Made by a program: the position numbers and the translations under genes
Notes under the pieces: generated by a model
Seen by the model: the letters and a program-made list of their open reading frames with translations, nothing else
Told to the model about the DNA's origin: nothing
Databases searched by the model: none
Shown: piece after piece, positions 43,772 to 54,784 of the stretch
How the letters are laid out: the number at the start of each line of letters is the position of its first letter
Position numbering within the stretch: the first letter of the stretch is position 1
Assembly (NCBI GenBank): GCA_964480365.1
Contig: CAYZPM010000004.1
Coordinates: 75,778-139,777, forward strand
DNA: 64,000 nucleotides
Source of the DNA: CAIQPV01 sp964480365
GTDB lineage: Bacteria > Pseudomonadota > Gammaproteobacteria > Burkholderiales > Gallionellaceae
Direction of reading: 5' to 3'

Positions 43772-44380
43772 GTGTTCGCTATTGTAGAAGCCGCCGGTTG
43801 GCCCATCTGGTTTTTGATTTTCGCATCGGTAATCGCCGTCGCCTTGATCGCGGAACGCCTGACGTTCCTGCGCAACAAAAACGTTGCTCCTGCAGGATTG
43901 CTCAATGAGGTGGTGCAGGAACTCAAACAGCGCGGTGTCAGTGAAGCCATGCTGTCCCGCTTGGAGGAAGGCTCCCCGCTCGGATGCGTCTTCGCCGCAG
44001 GGCTGAGAAATATCAAAAGCTCACAGGAGGTAATGAAAGACTCCATTGAGGAAGCCGGACGAACTGCCGCGCACGAGCTGGAACGTTTCCTCACCACGCT
44101 GGGTACAATAGCCTCAATCAGCCCTTTGCTCGGACTGTTCGGCACTGTAGTCGGTATGATCGAAATTTTCGGCGCGCAAACCGCCGTCGGCAACACCCCT
44201 GCGATTCTCGCGCACGGCATTTCGGTGGCACTGTATAACACCGCATTCGGTTTGATCGTCGCAGTGCCCAGCATGATTTTTTACCGCCACTTCCGCGCCA
44301 AAGTGGATAGCCTGATCATCGAGATGGAGCAGCAGGCGATCAAGTTGGTGGAAATTGTGCACGGCGCGCGCAAAGTATAG
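43772..44380 (+). CDS. exbB: MotA/TolQ/ExbB proton-channel family protein
   Basis: A 202-aa inner-membrane protein with a GTG start. Three membrane helices: residues 8-28 (IWFLIFASVIAVALIAERL), one in LGTIASISPLLGLFGTVVGM, and one in LYNTAFGLIVAVPSMIFY. This is the ExbB/TolQ topology forming a proton channel with ExbD. It starts the run exbB-exbD-lpxK-Trm112-kdsB-adk. It energises TonB- or Tol-dependent outer-membrane processes; in this context (next to lpxK) it probably serves the envelope. Confidence 0.88.
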   Translation: MFAIVEAAGWPIWFLIFASVIAVALIAERLTFLRNKNVAPAGLLNEVVQELKQRGVSEAMLSRLEEGSPLGCVFAAGLRNIKSSQEVMKDSIEEAGRTAAHELERFLTTLGTIASISPLLGLFGTVVGMIEIFGAQTAVGNTPAILAHGISVALYNTAFGLIVAVPSMIFYRHFRAKVDSLIIEMEQQAIKLVEIVHGARKV

Positions 44381-44383
44381 ATC

Positions 44384-44797
44384 ATGAACTTCCAGCGCGG
44401 ACGCACACGCGAAGAGCCGGAAATAAATTTAATTCCGATGATAGACGTATTACTGGTGATCCTGATTTTCATGATGGTCACCACTACTTACGCCAAATTT
44501 TCCGAGTTACAGATCAACCTGCCGCAAGCAAGTGGCGAACAGACCGCAGCTCAATCCAACCAGATCAATGTGTCGGTGGATGCATCCGAGCACTATGCCG
44601 TCAACAACACGGTCACTGTATTCAGCGATGTGGATGCGCTGGCTCAAGTGCTGAGTAAGGCGGCGGGCGAACAAAAAGACCCCACCATTATCATCAACGC
44701 CGATGCCAAGGCGCCCCACCAGTCAGTCATCAACATCATGGAAGCCGCGCGTATGGCCGGTTACAGCCGCATTACCTTCACTACCAGCCGGAAATAA
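44384..44797 (+). CDS. exbD: ExbD/TolR biopolymer transport protein
   Basis: A 137-aa protein: a short cytoplasmic end RGRTREEPEINLIPMIDV, one membrane helix with the conserved Asp (MIDVLLVILIFMMVTTTY), and a periplasmic domain ending in DAKAPHQSVINIMEAARMAG. It is the partner of the preceding proton-channel gene (3 nt gap) and the load-bearing stator protein. The shared operon with lpxK is common in betaproteobacteria. Confidence 0.9.
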   Translation: MNFQRGRTREEPEINLIPMIDVLLVILIFMMVTTTYAKFSELQINLPQASGEQTAAQSNQINVSVDASEHYAVNNTVTVFSDVDALAQVLSKAAGEQKDPTIIINADAKAPHQSVINIMEAARMAGYSRITFTTSRK

Positions 44798-44812
44798 CGG
44801 CATCGAAACAGG

Positions 44813-45808
44813 ATGCACTGGCTGGAACGTCACTGGTACCGCATCACCCCGCTGCATATTTTCCTGCTGCCTGTCAGTTTTATTTTTCGCCTATTGGCGG
44901 CATTGCGCCGCGCACTTTACAGAAACGGCATTCTGTCCAGTGATAAGCTGCCTGTCCCCGTCATCGTCGTGGGCAACATCACGGTCGGTGGCAGCGGCAA
45001 GACGCCGCTCACGTTGTGGCTAGCGCAACAGCTAATTGATGAAGGCTGGCATCCCGGCATCATCAGCCGGGGCTTTGGTGGTGGTAAAACTACTTTTCCG
45101 CAAGCCGTTCATTCCTCCAGCGCCCCTGACGCTGTCGGTGATGAGGCCGTGCTGATGGCGCAGCGTGGGCTGTGCCCGGTATGGGTCGGGCGCGACCGCC
45201 CAGCCACCGGACGAGCGCTATTGAGCGCCCATCCAGAATGCGATGTCTTGCTCAGCGACGACGGCCTGCAACATTATCGTTTGCAGCGCAATGCCGAAAT
45301 CGCAGTTGTCGATGGAATACGTCGTTTCGGCAATGGCTTCCTGCTTCCCGCAGGCCCGTTGCGTGAAGCGCCATCACGTCTGAATGGTGTAGATGCGGTC
45401 GTCATCAACGGTGGCACGGCTGCAAACGGCGAATACCGCATGCAACTCGAAGGCAGCGTTTTCTACAACCTGCTCAACCCCGACAGAATAATGCGCACTT
45501 CCGATTTCCATGGAATGAAACTGCACGCCATCGCTGGGATAGGGCATCCGCAGCGCTTCTTCGCGCACCTGAATAACCTGGGACTGGCGGTGCAAGCCCA
45601 CCCTTTTTCGGATCATCACCGCTACATGCCAAGCGATTTGGCTTATGCCGATGCCAATGCAATACTCATGACTGAAAAAGATGCGGTAAAATGCACCGCA
45701 TTCGCCACAGAAAAATGCTGGGTGCTGCGCGTGGAAGCGCAACTTGACCCGGCACTCACCCACCACATCCTGGAAAGGATCGCCCCGAATGGACGCCAAA
45801 CTGCTTGA
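44813..45808 (+). CDS. lpxK: Tetraacyldisaccharide 4'-kinase
   Basis: A 331-aa inner-membrane-associated kinase that phosphorylates the lipid A disaccharide at the 4' position. It has an N-terminal membrane helix (LHIFLLPVSFIFRLLAAL), P-loop GNITVGGSGKTPLTLWL, ISRGFGG and the D-D-G-L-Q-H motif (LLSDDGLQHYRL). The length is usual. It is essential for LPS synthesis. The end overlaps the Trm112-family gene by 20 nt, indicating coupled translation. Confidence 0.95.
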   Translation: MHWLERHWYRITPLHIFLLPVSFIFRLLAALRRALYRNGILSSDKLPVPVIVVGNITVGGSGKTPLTLWLAQQLIDEGWHPGIISRGFGGGKTTFPQAVHSSSAPDAVGDEAVLMAQRGLCPVWVGRDRPATGRALLSAHPECDVLLSDDGLQHYRLQRNAEIAVVDGIRRFGNGFLLPAGPLREAPSRLNGVDAVVINGGTAANGEYRMQLEGSVFYNLLNPDRIMRTSDFHGMKLHAIAGIGHPQRFFAHLNNLGLAVQAHPFSDHHRYMPSDLAYADANAILMTEKDAVKCTAFATEKCWVLRVEAQLDPALTHHILERIAPNGRQTA

Positions 45809-45980
45809 AATCCTGGTTTGCCCGCTGTGCAAATCCCCATTGGTTTATCGAAAATTCGAACAAGAATTAATCTGCAAGGCAGATCGACTAGCCTTTAAAA
45901 TCCAGGACGACATCCCTGTGATGCTGGCGGATGAAGCGCGCGCGATGACACCCGAAGAAGTCGAACAACTCAGGCGATGA
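45789..45980 (+). CDS. Trm112-family small zinc-ribbon protein (YcaR-like)
   Basis: A 63-aa protein MDAKLLEILVCPLCKSPLVY with the CPLC pair and a second metal-binding half LICKADRLAFKI, ending EEVEQLRR. It is the usual companion between lpxK and kdsB in proteobacteria (ycaR in E. coli). Trm112-type proteins in other organisms activate methyltransferases; the bacterial role is uncertain. It starts inside lpxK and overlaps the kdsB start by 4 nt. Confidence 0.9.
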   Translation: MDAKLLEILVCPLCKSPLVYRKFEQELICKADRLAFKIQDDIPVMLADEARAMTPEEVEQLRR

Positions 45981-46750
45981 ATTTCCACGTCGTCATCCCG
46001 GCGCGCTTCGCCTCCACCCGATTGCCGGGCAAGCCGCTCCTGCTCATCGCAGGTAAACCCATGGTGGTGCGGGTTGCCGAACAGGCAGCGAAAAGCGGCG
46101 CGCAGCAAATCTGGATCGCCACCGACCATCAGCCTATCATCGCCGCCGCGCACGAACATGGCTTCAAGGCCTGCCTGACCCACGCTCACCATGCCAGCGG
46201 TACTGATCGCATCGCCGAAGTGGTGGAACAGCATAACTGGCCCGATGACACCATAATCGTCAACGTGCAAGGTGACGAGCCGCTGATACCTCCCACCCTG
46301 ATCCGCGCCGTAGCGCAACACCTGCACGAGCATCCCGAATGCGCCATCGCCACTGCCTGCCATCCGATTCATGATGAAGCGGCGATGCGTAACCCCAACA
46401 TCGTCAAGGCGGTGCTGGACAAGGACGGAAACGCGCTGTATTTCAGCCGCGCGCCGATTCCGTATCCGCGCGATGTGTTCGCGCACAAAGCCGCGCTGCC
46501 GGACAACCTCACCGCGCTGCGCCACATCGGCATCTATGCCTACCGCGCCGGTTTCCTGCGCGCCTTCCGCCAGCTCGCGCCCGCTGCCATCGAACAGATT
46601 GAGGCACTGGAACAATTGCGCGCGCTGTGGCATGGTTACAAGATCGGTGTTACTGTCACTTCAGATGCTCCACCCTGCGGCGTAGATACGGAAGCAGATT
46701 TACATGCAGCAAGAAACACTTTTGAAACTTTACTTACCCAAGGGCTATAA
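45977..46750 (+). CDS. kdsB: 3-deoxy-manno-octulosonate cytidylyltransferase
   Basis: A 257-aa CMP-Kdo synthetase, activating Kdo for LPS core. Signature VIPARFASTRLPGKPL at residues 5-20, IVNVQGDEPLIPP near residue 95, and FSRAPIPYPRD for sugar binding. The length is usual. It overlaps the Trm112-family stop (ATGA). The lpxK-Trm112-kdsB order is the conserved one, giving an LPS module followed by adk. It is cytoplasmic. Confidence 0.95.
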   Translation: MNFHVVIPARFASTRLPGKPLLLIAGKPMVVRVAEQAAKSGAQQIWIATDHQPIIAAAHEHGFKACLTHAHHASGTDRIAEVVEQHNWPDDTIIVNVQGDEPLIPPTLIRAVAQHLHEHPECAIATACHPIHDEAAMRNPNIVKAVLDKDGNALYFSRAPIPYPRDVFAHKAALPDNLTALRHIGIYAYRAGFLRAFRQLAPAAIEQIEALEQLRALWHGYKIGVTVTSDAPPCGVDTEADLHAARNTFETLLTQGL

Positions 46751-46752
46751 AC

Positions 46753-47412
46753 ATGAAAATTATACTGCTAGGCGCACCCGGCGCTGGTAAAGGAACACAA
46801 GCAAATTACATCAAGGAAAAATTCAGCATCCCGCAAATTTCCACCGGCGACATGCTGCGCGCCGCAGTCAAGGCAGGCACACCGCTCGGCGTCGCCGCCA
46901 AGAAGGTCATGGATGCAGGCGGACTGGTTTCAGACGACCTCATCATCAATCTGGTGAAGGAACGCATCAAGGATGCGGACTGCGCCAACGGTTTCCTGTT
47001 CGATGGTTTTCCACGCACCATCCCGCAAGCCCAAGCCATGAAGGACGCAGGCATTCATATTGATTTTGTGGTGGAGATCGAAGTTCCGGACACCGATATT
47101 ATCCAGCGTATGGATGGCCGTCGCGTGCATCCGGCTTCGGGGCGCACCTATCATATAATATTCAATCCTCCCAAGGTTGCAGGCAAGGATGACGCCTCCG
47201 GCGAAGATCTGGTGCAACGCCCGGACGATGCGGCGGAGACGGTTAAAAAACGCCTTGAGGTCTATCACGATCAGACCAAGCCACTGGTAGACTATTACGC
47301 CGCATGGGAAAAATCCAAAAAAGCTGGTGCGCCGCACTGCATCAACATTCCCGGCATCGGCAGCGTGGATGCCATCCGCGACCGTATATTCAACGCACTG
47401 ACAATACACTGA
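46753..47412 (+). CDS. adk: Adenylate kinase
   Basis: A 219-aa long-LID adenylate kinase. P-loop GAPGAGKGTQA at residues 7-17, AMP-binding TGDMLRAAVKAG, signature FLFDGFPRTIPQA, and a LID with GRRVHPASGRTYHIIFNPP and DLVQRPDD without zinc cysteines. It interconverts AMP, ADP and ATP. It starts 2 nt after kdsB. Being next to PPi-consuming enzymes makes sense, as AMP from ligase reactions and PPi recovery go together. Confidence 0.95.
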   Translation: MKIILLGAPGAGKGTQANYIKEKFSIPQISTGDMLRAAVKAGTPLGVAAKKVMDAGGLVSDDLIINLVKERIKDADCANGFLFDGFPRTIPQAQAMKDAGIHIDFVVEIEVPDTDIIQRMDGRRVHPASGRTYHIIFNPPKVAGKDDASGEDLVQRPDDAAETVKKRLEVYHDQTKPLVDYYAAWEKSKKAGAPHCINIPGIGSVDAIRDRIFNALTIH

Positions 47413-47413
47413 C

Positions 47414-47821
47414 ATGGCAAGCAAGCCTATCCTTACGCTTGATGATGCCAAGCGTATTGCCATGGCAGCCGAGGGCGAAGCGCGGCGCAATGAGTGGCGC
47501 GTTGCCATCGCAATAGTGGACGATGGCGGTCACCTGCTCTACCTGCAACGCAGCCACGACACCCAGTTCGGCAGTGTAGAAACTGCTATCCAAAAGGCGC
47601 ATGCCGCCGTTGCTTTCCAGCGTCCGACCAAGGCATCGGAAGATGCCGTGACGAGCGGACGCCTGATCCATCTCGCCCTGCCCGGCGTGATCCCTGCCGA
47701 GGGTGGGGTGCCGCTGCTGCGAGAGGGGATGGTAATCGGAGGATTAGGGATCAGCGGTGTGCGCTCATTCCAGGATGGTCTGATCGCGCAAGCTGGAGTG
47801 GATGCCCTTGTTCAAGATTAA
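47414..47821 (+). CDS. HbpS/GlcG-family protein
   Basis: A 135-aa protein of the GlcG/HbpS (DUF336) family: LTLDDAKRIAMAAEGEARR, VAIAIVDDGGHLLYLQR, then KAHAAVAFQRPTK and VIGGLGISGV. Family members bind haem or corrinoid-like cofactors, or are stand-alone domains of unknown function. It starts 1 nt after adk, so it may share its transcript. It has no signal peptide, so it is cytoplasmic. The role here is unknown. Confidence 0.82.
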   Translation: MASKPILTLDDAKRIAMAAEGEARRNEWRVAIAIVDDGGHLLYLQRSHDTQFGSVETAIQKAHAAVAFQRPTKASEDAVTSGRLIHLALPGVIPAEGGVPLLREGMVIGGLGISGVRSFQDGLIAQAGVDALVQD

Positions 47822-47944
47822 TTTTAATACTGGGATAGCAACGCGGCTCATACTGCGCCTCAAAGGTCAGTTTACCTATAAATTTTACCTAAATAATTGG
47901 CGTTAAGATGACTTATTGATACTAAAAGAGGATAATTAAAAATC

Positions 47945-49204
47945 ATGGCGAAGAAGAACGCATTTTATGCACAGTCGGGCGGTGTAACCGCCGTCATCAA
48001 CGCTTCGGCCTGCGGTGTAATCGAAACAGCACGCCAACACAAGGACAAGATCGGCAAGGTGTACGCCGGGCGCAACGGTATCATTGGTGCGCTGACTGAG
48101 GACTTGATCGATACCGGCAAGGACAGCGCCACCGCCATCGCCGCGCTACGCCACACCCCCTCCGGCGCATTTGGTTCCTGCCGTTTCAAACTCAAAGGCT
48201 TGGAAGAGAATCGCTTGCAATACGAGCGACTGATCGAAGTATTCAAGGCGCACAACATCGGTTACTTTTTTTACAACGGCGGCGGCGATTCTGCAGATAC
48301 CTGTTTGAAAGTTTCGCAGCTCTCGGAAAAACTTGGCTATCCGCTGCAAGCCATCCATGTACCCAAAACCGTGGATAACGACCTCCCCATCACTGACTGC
48401 TGCCCCGGTTTCGGCTCGGTCGCCAAATATGTTGCTGTATCGGTGCGCGAAGCCAGCTTCGACGTAGCCTCGATGGCAAAAACGTCTACTAAGGTGTTCG
48501 TGGTGGAAGTGATGGGCAGACACGCAGGCTGGATCGCCGCTGCCGGTGGGTTGGCTTCGGATGAAAACTGCGAGTTGCCTATCGTAATTTTGTTCCCCGA
48601 AATTGCTTTCAACAAGGATAAATTCATCGCCAAAGTGGATGCCATGGTGAAGCAGCACGGTTATTGTTCTGTGGTCGTTTCGGAAGGTGTAAAAGGCGAG
48701 GATGGAAATTTCCTTTCCGACCAAGGACTGCGCGATGCCTTCGGTCATGCTCAATTGGGCGGTGCTGCCCCGGTTATCGCCAACATGGTGAAAGATGCTC
48801 TGGGCTATAAATTCCACTGGGCGGTAGCAGATTACTTGCAACGCGCCGCGCGCCACATCGCTTCCAAAACCGATGTCGAGCAGGCCTATGCTCTTGGCAA
48901 GGCCGCAGTGGAGCTAGCCTTAAAAGGCGAGAACGCGGTTATGCCAGCCATCACTCGCCTCTCCGACAAACCGTACAAATGGAAAATCGGCGTCGCCCAG
49001 CTCAAGAACGTGGCCAATGTGGAAAAGATGATGCCGCGCAATTTCATCAGCAAGGATGGTTTCGGTATCACGGAAAAATGCCGCGCCTATCTCGCTCCGC
49101 TCATCAAAGGCGAGGATTACCCGCCTTACAAGGATGGCCTGCCACAGTATGTGCGGCTTAAGAATGTAGCAGTAGCAAAAAAGTTGGACGAGTTCAAAAT
49201 CTGA
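47945..49204 (+). CDS. pfp: Pyrophosphate-dependent 6-phosphofructokinase
   Basis: A 419-aa enzyme of the PPi-type phosphofructokinase group. YNGGGDSADTCLKVS replaces the ATP-type GGDGT loop, and VPKTVDNDLPITD has the lysine typical of PPi users. GRHAGWIAA and the substrate region KDLNG-like RLSDKPYKW are also seen. It reversibly phosphorylates fructose 6-phosphate with PPi, working in glycolysis, gluconeogenesis and, in autotrophs/methylotrophs, with sedoheptulose phosphates. It sits directly upstream of two pyrophosphatases, forming a PPi-handling cluster. Confidence 0.92.
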   Translation: MAKKNAFYAQSGGVTAVINASACGVIETARQHKDKIGKVYAGRNGIIGALTEDLIDTGKDSATAIAALRHTPSGAFGSCRFKLKGLEENRLQYERLIEVFKAHNIGYFFYNGGGDSADTCLKVSQLSEKLGYPLQAIHVPKTVDNDLPITDCCPGFGSVAKYVAVSVREASFDVASMAKTSTKVFVVEVMGRHAGWIAAAGGLASDENCELPIVILFPEIAFNKDKFIAKVDAMVKQHGYCSVVVSEGVKGEDGNFLSDQGLRDAFGHAQLGGAAPVIANMVKDALGYKFHWAVADYLQRAARHIASKTDVEQAYALGKAAVELALKGENAVMPAITRLSDKPYKWKIGVAQLKNVANVEKMMPRNFISKDGFGITEKCRAYLAPLIKGEDYPPYKDGLPQYVRLKNVAVAKKLDEFKI

Positions 49205-49238
49205 AATTAACCTGCTTCACCTCAATAAGGAGAAAATT

Positions 49239-51272
<2,034 letters not shown>

Positions 51273-51284
51273 ATTTTACGTCTC

Positions 51285-51310
51285 GGGTGGGCACGCTTTT
51301 GTGCCCACCC
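51285..51310. terminator. Hairpin after hppA
   Basis: GGGTGGGCAC, 6-nt loop, GTGCCCACCC. The stem is strong but no T-run follows. The motif is related to the repeat at 6931-7013, so it may be a dispersed repeat acting as a terminator or stabiliser. Confidence 0.45.
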
Positions 51311-51485
51311 TATATCGGCATCGGCTCACTTGCGTTGATGTCTGACAGTGTGCCAACGTAATTCGTGACAATGCCGTCCGTGTCTATCACTGCGGTTCAG
51401 CAGACTTCGATACTCCCTCTCATTTCACCATAGGTCAATGATACAATTCGTCCCTTCGAGTTTTCTTAATTAAAGGCCTTGCACC

Positions 51486-52034
51486 ATGAGTTTGAATAAA
51501 GTTCCATCCGGGCAAAACCTGCCTAACGATTTCAACGTGATCATCGAGATTCCCATGCATGGTGAGCCAGTAAAATATGAAGTGGATAAGGAATCGGGGG
51601 CAATCTTCGTTGACCGTTTCATGAATACCGCGATGCACTATCCGTGCAACTACGGCTACATCCCGCACACGCTGTCCGATGACGGCGACCCGGTAGATGT
51701 GCTTGTCATCACGCCCGTGCCATTGAACACCGGTGTTGTAGTCCGCTGCCGCCCCCTTGCGGTACTCAGGATGGAAGATGAGGCTGGACAGGATGCCAAG
51801 GTACTGGCCGTGCCGGTTGATAAGCTCTCCACCCTGTACCGGGGCTTGAAAAGCCACACCGAATTACCTGAGATCACCCTCAAGCAGATTTCCCATTTCT
51901 TCGAACATTACAAAGACCTCGAACCCAACAAGTGGGTCAAGATCGGCGGCTGGCACGGCATCGAGGAAGCACGCACCGAGATCATGGCCGGGGTCGAGAA
52001 TTACCAGAACTCGGCAGACAAACCTCAGTTCTAA
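51486..52034 (+). CDS. ppa: Inorganic pyrophosphatase (soluble, family I)
   Basis: A 182-aa family I pyrophosphatase, hexameric in relatives. YEVDKESGAIFVDRFMNTAM, YPCNYGYIPHTLSDDGDPVD with the D-x-D-P-x-D metal signature, and the catalytic KDLEPNKWVKIGGW region are present. It hydrolyses PPi to phosphate. Having ppa, the H+-pump and a PPi-dependent kinase side by side suggests that the cell balances PPi between energy saving and removal. Confidence 0.95.
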   Translation: MSLNKVPSGQNLPNDFNVIIEIPMHGEPVKYEVDKESGAIFVDRFMNTAMHYPCNYGYIPHTLSDDGDPVDVLVITPVPLNTGVVVRCRPLAVLRMEDEAGQDAKVLAVPVDKLSTLYRGLKSHTELPEITLKQISHFFEHYKDLEPNKWVKIGGWHGIEEARTEIMAGVENYQNSADKPQF

Positions 52035-52088
52035 CGGTCACGGTGATTCGCTATGCCCGTTTCCCCCTCTCCAACTCTGATGGGACTA

Positions 52089-52132
52089 CTAGCCATTCGA
52101 CTAAACCCGCAAGCGGGCAAGTCGCTGGTTAT
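52089..52132 (-). repeat. Dispersed covarying hairpin, copy D
   Basis: On the minus strand it starts ATAACCA and ends ATGGCTAG, with arms CGACT/AGTCG and an inner stem-loop CCCGC...GCGGG. It lies in the ppa-folD gap. Confidence 0.7.
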
Positions 52133-52200
52133 CCCCCTGAGGTGGAGAGGGACAAGGACTCGCTCCGCGAGTTTCACGTTTAATAATTTAGGAAACCAAC

Positions 52201-53052
52201 ATGACAGCACGCATCATTGATGGCAAGGTCATCGCGCAGGAAGTTCGCGCCGAATGGAAAGTGCGCGCAGATGCCTTGAAAGCGCGCGGCATCACGCCGG
52301 GGTTAGCAGTTATCATCGTCGGCGAGGACCCTGCTTCCAAGGTATATGTCGCCAACAAGGTAAAAGCCTGCGCTGAGTTGGGATTGCACTCCGAACACAT
52401 CGTCCTGCCCACCGACACCAGCGAGGCAACGCTGCTGGAGAAAATTGCCGCACTAAATGCCGATCCAAAAATTCACGGCCTGCTCGTGCAATTGCCTGTA
52501 CCCAAGCACATTGACAGCGACAAAATACTGAAAGCCATTAGCCCGGACAAGGATGTGGACGGTTTCCATCCGATGAACGTTGGCGCGCTGGTGATCGGCA
52601 ACACGCAACTCCCGCCCTGCACGCCCTACGGCGCGATGAAATTGCTGGAGAAATGCGGCGTCGAAATCGAGGGGAAACACGCCGTAGTGGTAGGCCGCAG
52701 CAATATCGTCGGCAAGCCGATGGCGCTGATGCTGCTGCAAAAAAATGCCACCGTCACCATCTGCACCTCCAGAACCGTTGACCTCGCCAAGTTTACGCGC
52801 GATGCCGACATTCTGGTTGTCGCCACCGGCAAACCGAAGATGATCACCGGCGACATGATCAAACCGGGTGCCGCAGTAATAGACGTAGGCATCAATCGTA
52901 TGCCCGATGGAAAGTTATGCGGCGACGTAGACTTCGATAGCGCCAAAGAAGTCGCAGGCTGGATTACCCCCGTCCCCGGCGGCGTCGGCCCGATGACCAT
53001 CACCATGCTGGTTGCAAATACGGTGCAGGCTGCTGAACGCGCGGCAAAATAA
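52201..53052 (+). CDS. folD: Bifunctional methylenetetrahydrofolate dehydrogenase/cyclohydrolase
   Basis: A 283-aa FolD. Active-site Tyr/Lys in YVANKVKACAELG, Gln in VQLPVPKHID, Asp in KDVDGFHPMN, and a NADP-binding segment VVVGRSNIVGKPMA. It oxidises 5,10-methylene-THF to 10-formyl-THF for purine and formate metabolism. Signature PGGVGPMTITML is near the C-terminus. A single gene with its own site (AGGAAACCAAC). Confidence 0.96.
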   Translation: MTARIIDGKVIAQEVRAEWKVRADALKARGITPGLAVIIVGEDPASKVYVANKVKACAELGLHSEHIVLPTDTSEATLLEKIAALNADPKIHGLLVQLPVPKHIDSDKILKAISPDKDVDGFHPMNVGALVIGNTQLPPCTPYGAMKLLEKCGVEIEGKHAVVVGRSNIVGKPMALMLLQKNATVTICTSRTVDLAKFTRDADILVVATGKPKMITGDMIKPGAAVIDVGINRMPDGKLCGDVDFDSAKEVAGWITPVPGGVGPMTITMLVANTVQAAERAAK

Positions 53053-53114
53053 AACAGTTGTTGTTGGAACCTAATAAGGTTTTAACATGAGCTGTTTACT
53101 GTAAGGAGAAATTT

Positions 53115-53399
53115 ATGAATAAATTTATTATTGCTTTGCTAACTATTGGGCTGGTAGCTTGTGGAGCAGGTAAACCAGAATTAGAAGGTAAGTATATAAG
53201 CAAAGATGACACTTTGGACTTTAAAGGAAACGGCAAGGTTTACTATATAAAATCCGGTCTTACTAAAGAGTTCACTTATGCTTTAGAGGGCGACAAAATA
53301 AAAGTGACTGGAGCGAGAGGCACAGCTGAAGGAACAATTAACAAAGATGGATCAGTTGATTTAGATGATAGCCATTATGTTAAAGATACTGCAAAGTAA
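53115..53399 (+). CDS. Small lipoprotein of unknown function
   Basis: A 94-aa protein with a lipoprotein signal: MNKFIIALLTIGLVACG, lipobox LVAC, lipidated Cys16. The mature part is short and beta-rich with alternating charged residues (LEGKYISKDDTLDFKGNGK, GTAEGTINKDGSVDLDD), a layout similar to small Ig-like or lipocalin-like surface lipoproteins. I do not recognise a family. The gene is AT-richer than folD. A good AAGGAG site is at 53102. Confidence 0.7.
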   Translation: MNKFIIALLTIGLVACGAGKPELEGKYISKDDTLDFKGNGKVYYIKSGLTKEFTYALEGDKIKVTGARGTAEGTINKDGSVDLDDSHYVKDTAK

Positions 53400-53462
53400 G
53401 GACATTCAAACACCCAAAAAACAGAAGACGCTTTTGCGCGATATTCGAATACCAAAGTGCAC

Positions 53463-54773
53463 TTACTCCGCAGCAGTTTCTTCATTTTTCGGCATATTAA
53501 GAACGCCGGTATTAAAGTTGTACTCGAATAGATCGCCATAGCGTCCCCACTCGATGGCGACGCGCAGGGCAGATATCGCGTCGGCCTCATTCAAAGTAAA
53601 GCGGAGCAGTCTGAGAAACAGATCCTCGTGCAGGTCACCGGATGGATCTTGCACCAGCCCTTGGCGGATATAAGCTATCAGGGGTACGTTTTCCAGCAGT
53701 TGTTGGCCGAATATTGCCTTCCGTTCGGGGTTGTTGGCGTGTACGTATTGTTCGCCGAGCGGATTGAGAATGATGTCGCCATGCTCAAGATGGGCAAAGC
53801 CCAGCAGAGTCAGGGCGCTGGACACAGCGAGAAGCTCCTCATCGCCGAACTCTGTTTCCTCCGCAAGCTTAGGCAAGTCTGCCCGCCCCAGAAAAGGCTC
53901 GTCGGCGAGAAGTTCCAGTATACCCTCCATGCGGGCAATCTCCGCTTCCGGCAAGCGGTCACCCAGTTGCAATTTGATTTCCTTGCCGGTAACGCGTCCC
54001 GTGCGCGTGGTGCCCGCTGTCATCAGCCCGTAAACTTTGTCGATCAGACCACGAACTTCCGAACTCTCCACTTCCCGAGGACGTGAAAGGGTTACCGGCA
54101 ATTCGTCTCGCACCCGCCCCGGGTCGCTGGCGAAAACTAAAACCCGGTCTGCCATCATCACTGCTTCCTCAATATTGTGCGAGACAACGAGCATTGCCTT
54201 GGTGGGAATCTTTCCGGTTTCCCAAAGCTCAAGAATATCTTCGCGCAAGCGTTCTCCGGTCAACACATCGAGCGCCGAAAACGCTTCGTCCATCAGCAGT
54301 ACATCGGGTTCCATTACCAAGGCGCGGGCGATACCCACCCGCTGGCGCATGCCACCTGACAACTCCCTTGGCAACGCGCCTTCAAAACCCGACAGTCCGA
54401 TCAGTTCGATGGCCGCTTCGGCACGCTGAACTCTATCTTTGGGGAGCATTCCTTTCGCCTCCAGACCCAGTTCAACGTTCTTTTGAACGGTGAGCCACGG
54501 GAATAACGCAAAAGACTGGAACACCATGCTGATGCCATCAGCCGGCCCATAGAGAGGAAGTCCCCGATAAAGAACCGATCCGCTGTCGGCAGGAATTAGA
54601 CCGGCCATGATGCGCAACATGGTGGACTTGCCTGATCCAGACTGGCCCAGCAATGCCACGATCTCCCCCTCTTTGAGAGTGAAGTCGACCCCTTCAAGGA
54701 CGGATCGAGCCGTGCCATCCGCCGAGCGGAAAGATTTACCCACAGATTTGAGTTCGACGATAGGAGTAGTCAT
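53463..54773 (-). CDS. ABC transporter ATP-binding protein, NitT/TauT type with AAA-associated C-terminal domain
   Basis: A 436-aa protein. Residues 1-250 are an ABC ATPase (Walker A GQSGSGKST, signature ELSGGMRQRVGIARAL, Walker B VLLMDEAFSALD, switch VSHNIEEAV) close to the nitrate/taurine importer subfamily. The last ~170 residues form the AAA-associated domain that occurs in this subgroup. Substrate unknown. It follows the permease by 11 nt. The two proteins need a periplasmic binding protein, which is not in the window. Confidence 0.88.
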   Translation of the reverse strand: MTTPIVELKSVGKSFRSADGTARSVLEGVDFTLKEGEIVALLGQSGSGKSTMLRIMAGLIPADSGSVLYRGLPLYGPADGISMVFQSFALFPWLTVQKNVELGLEAKGMLPKDRVQRAEAAIELIGLSGFEGALPRELSGGMRQRVGIARALVMEPDVLLMDEAFSALDVLTGERLREDILELWETGKIPTKAMLVVSHNIEEAVMMADRVLVFASDPGRVRDELPVTLSRPREVESSEVRGLIDKVYGLMTAGTTRTGRVTGKEIKLQLGDRLPEAEIARMEGILELLADEPFLGRADLPKLAEETEFGDEELLAVSSALTLLGFAHLEHGDIILNPLGEQYVHANNPERKAIFGQQLLENVPLIAYIRQGLVQDPSGDLHEDLFLRLLRFTLNEADAISALRVAIEWGRYGDLFEYNFNTGVLNMPKNEETAAE

Positions 54774-54784
54774 TGTGTGTTTCC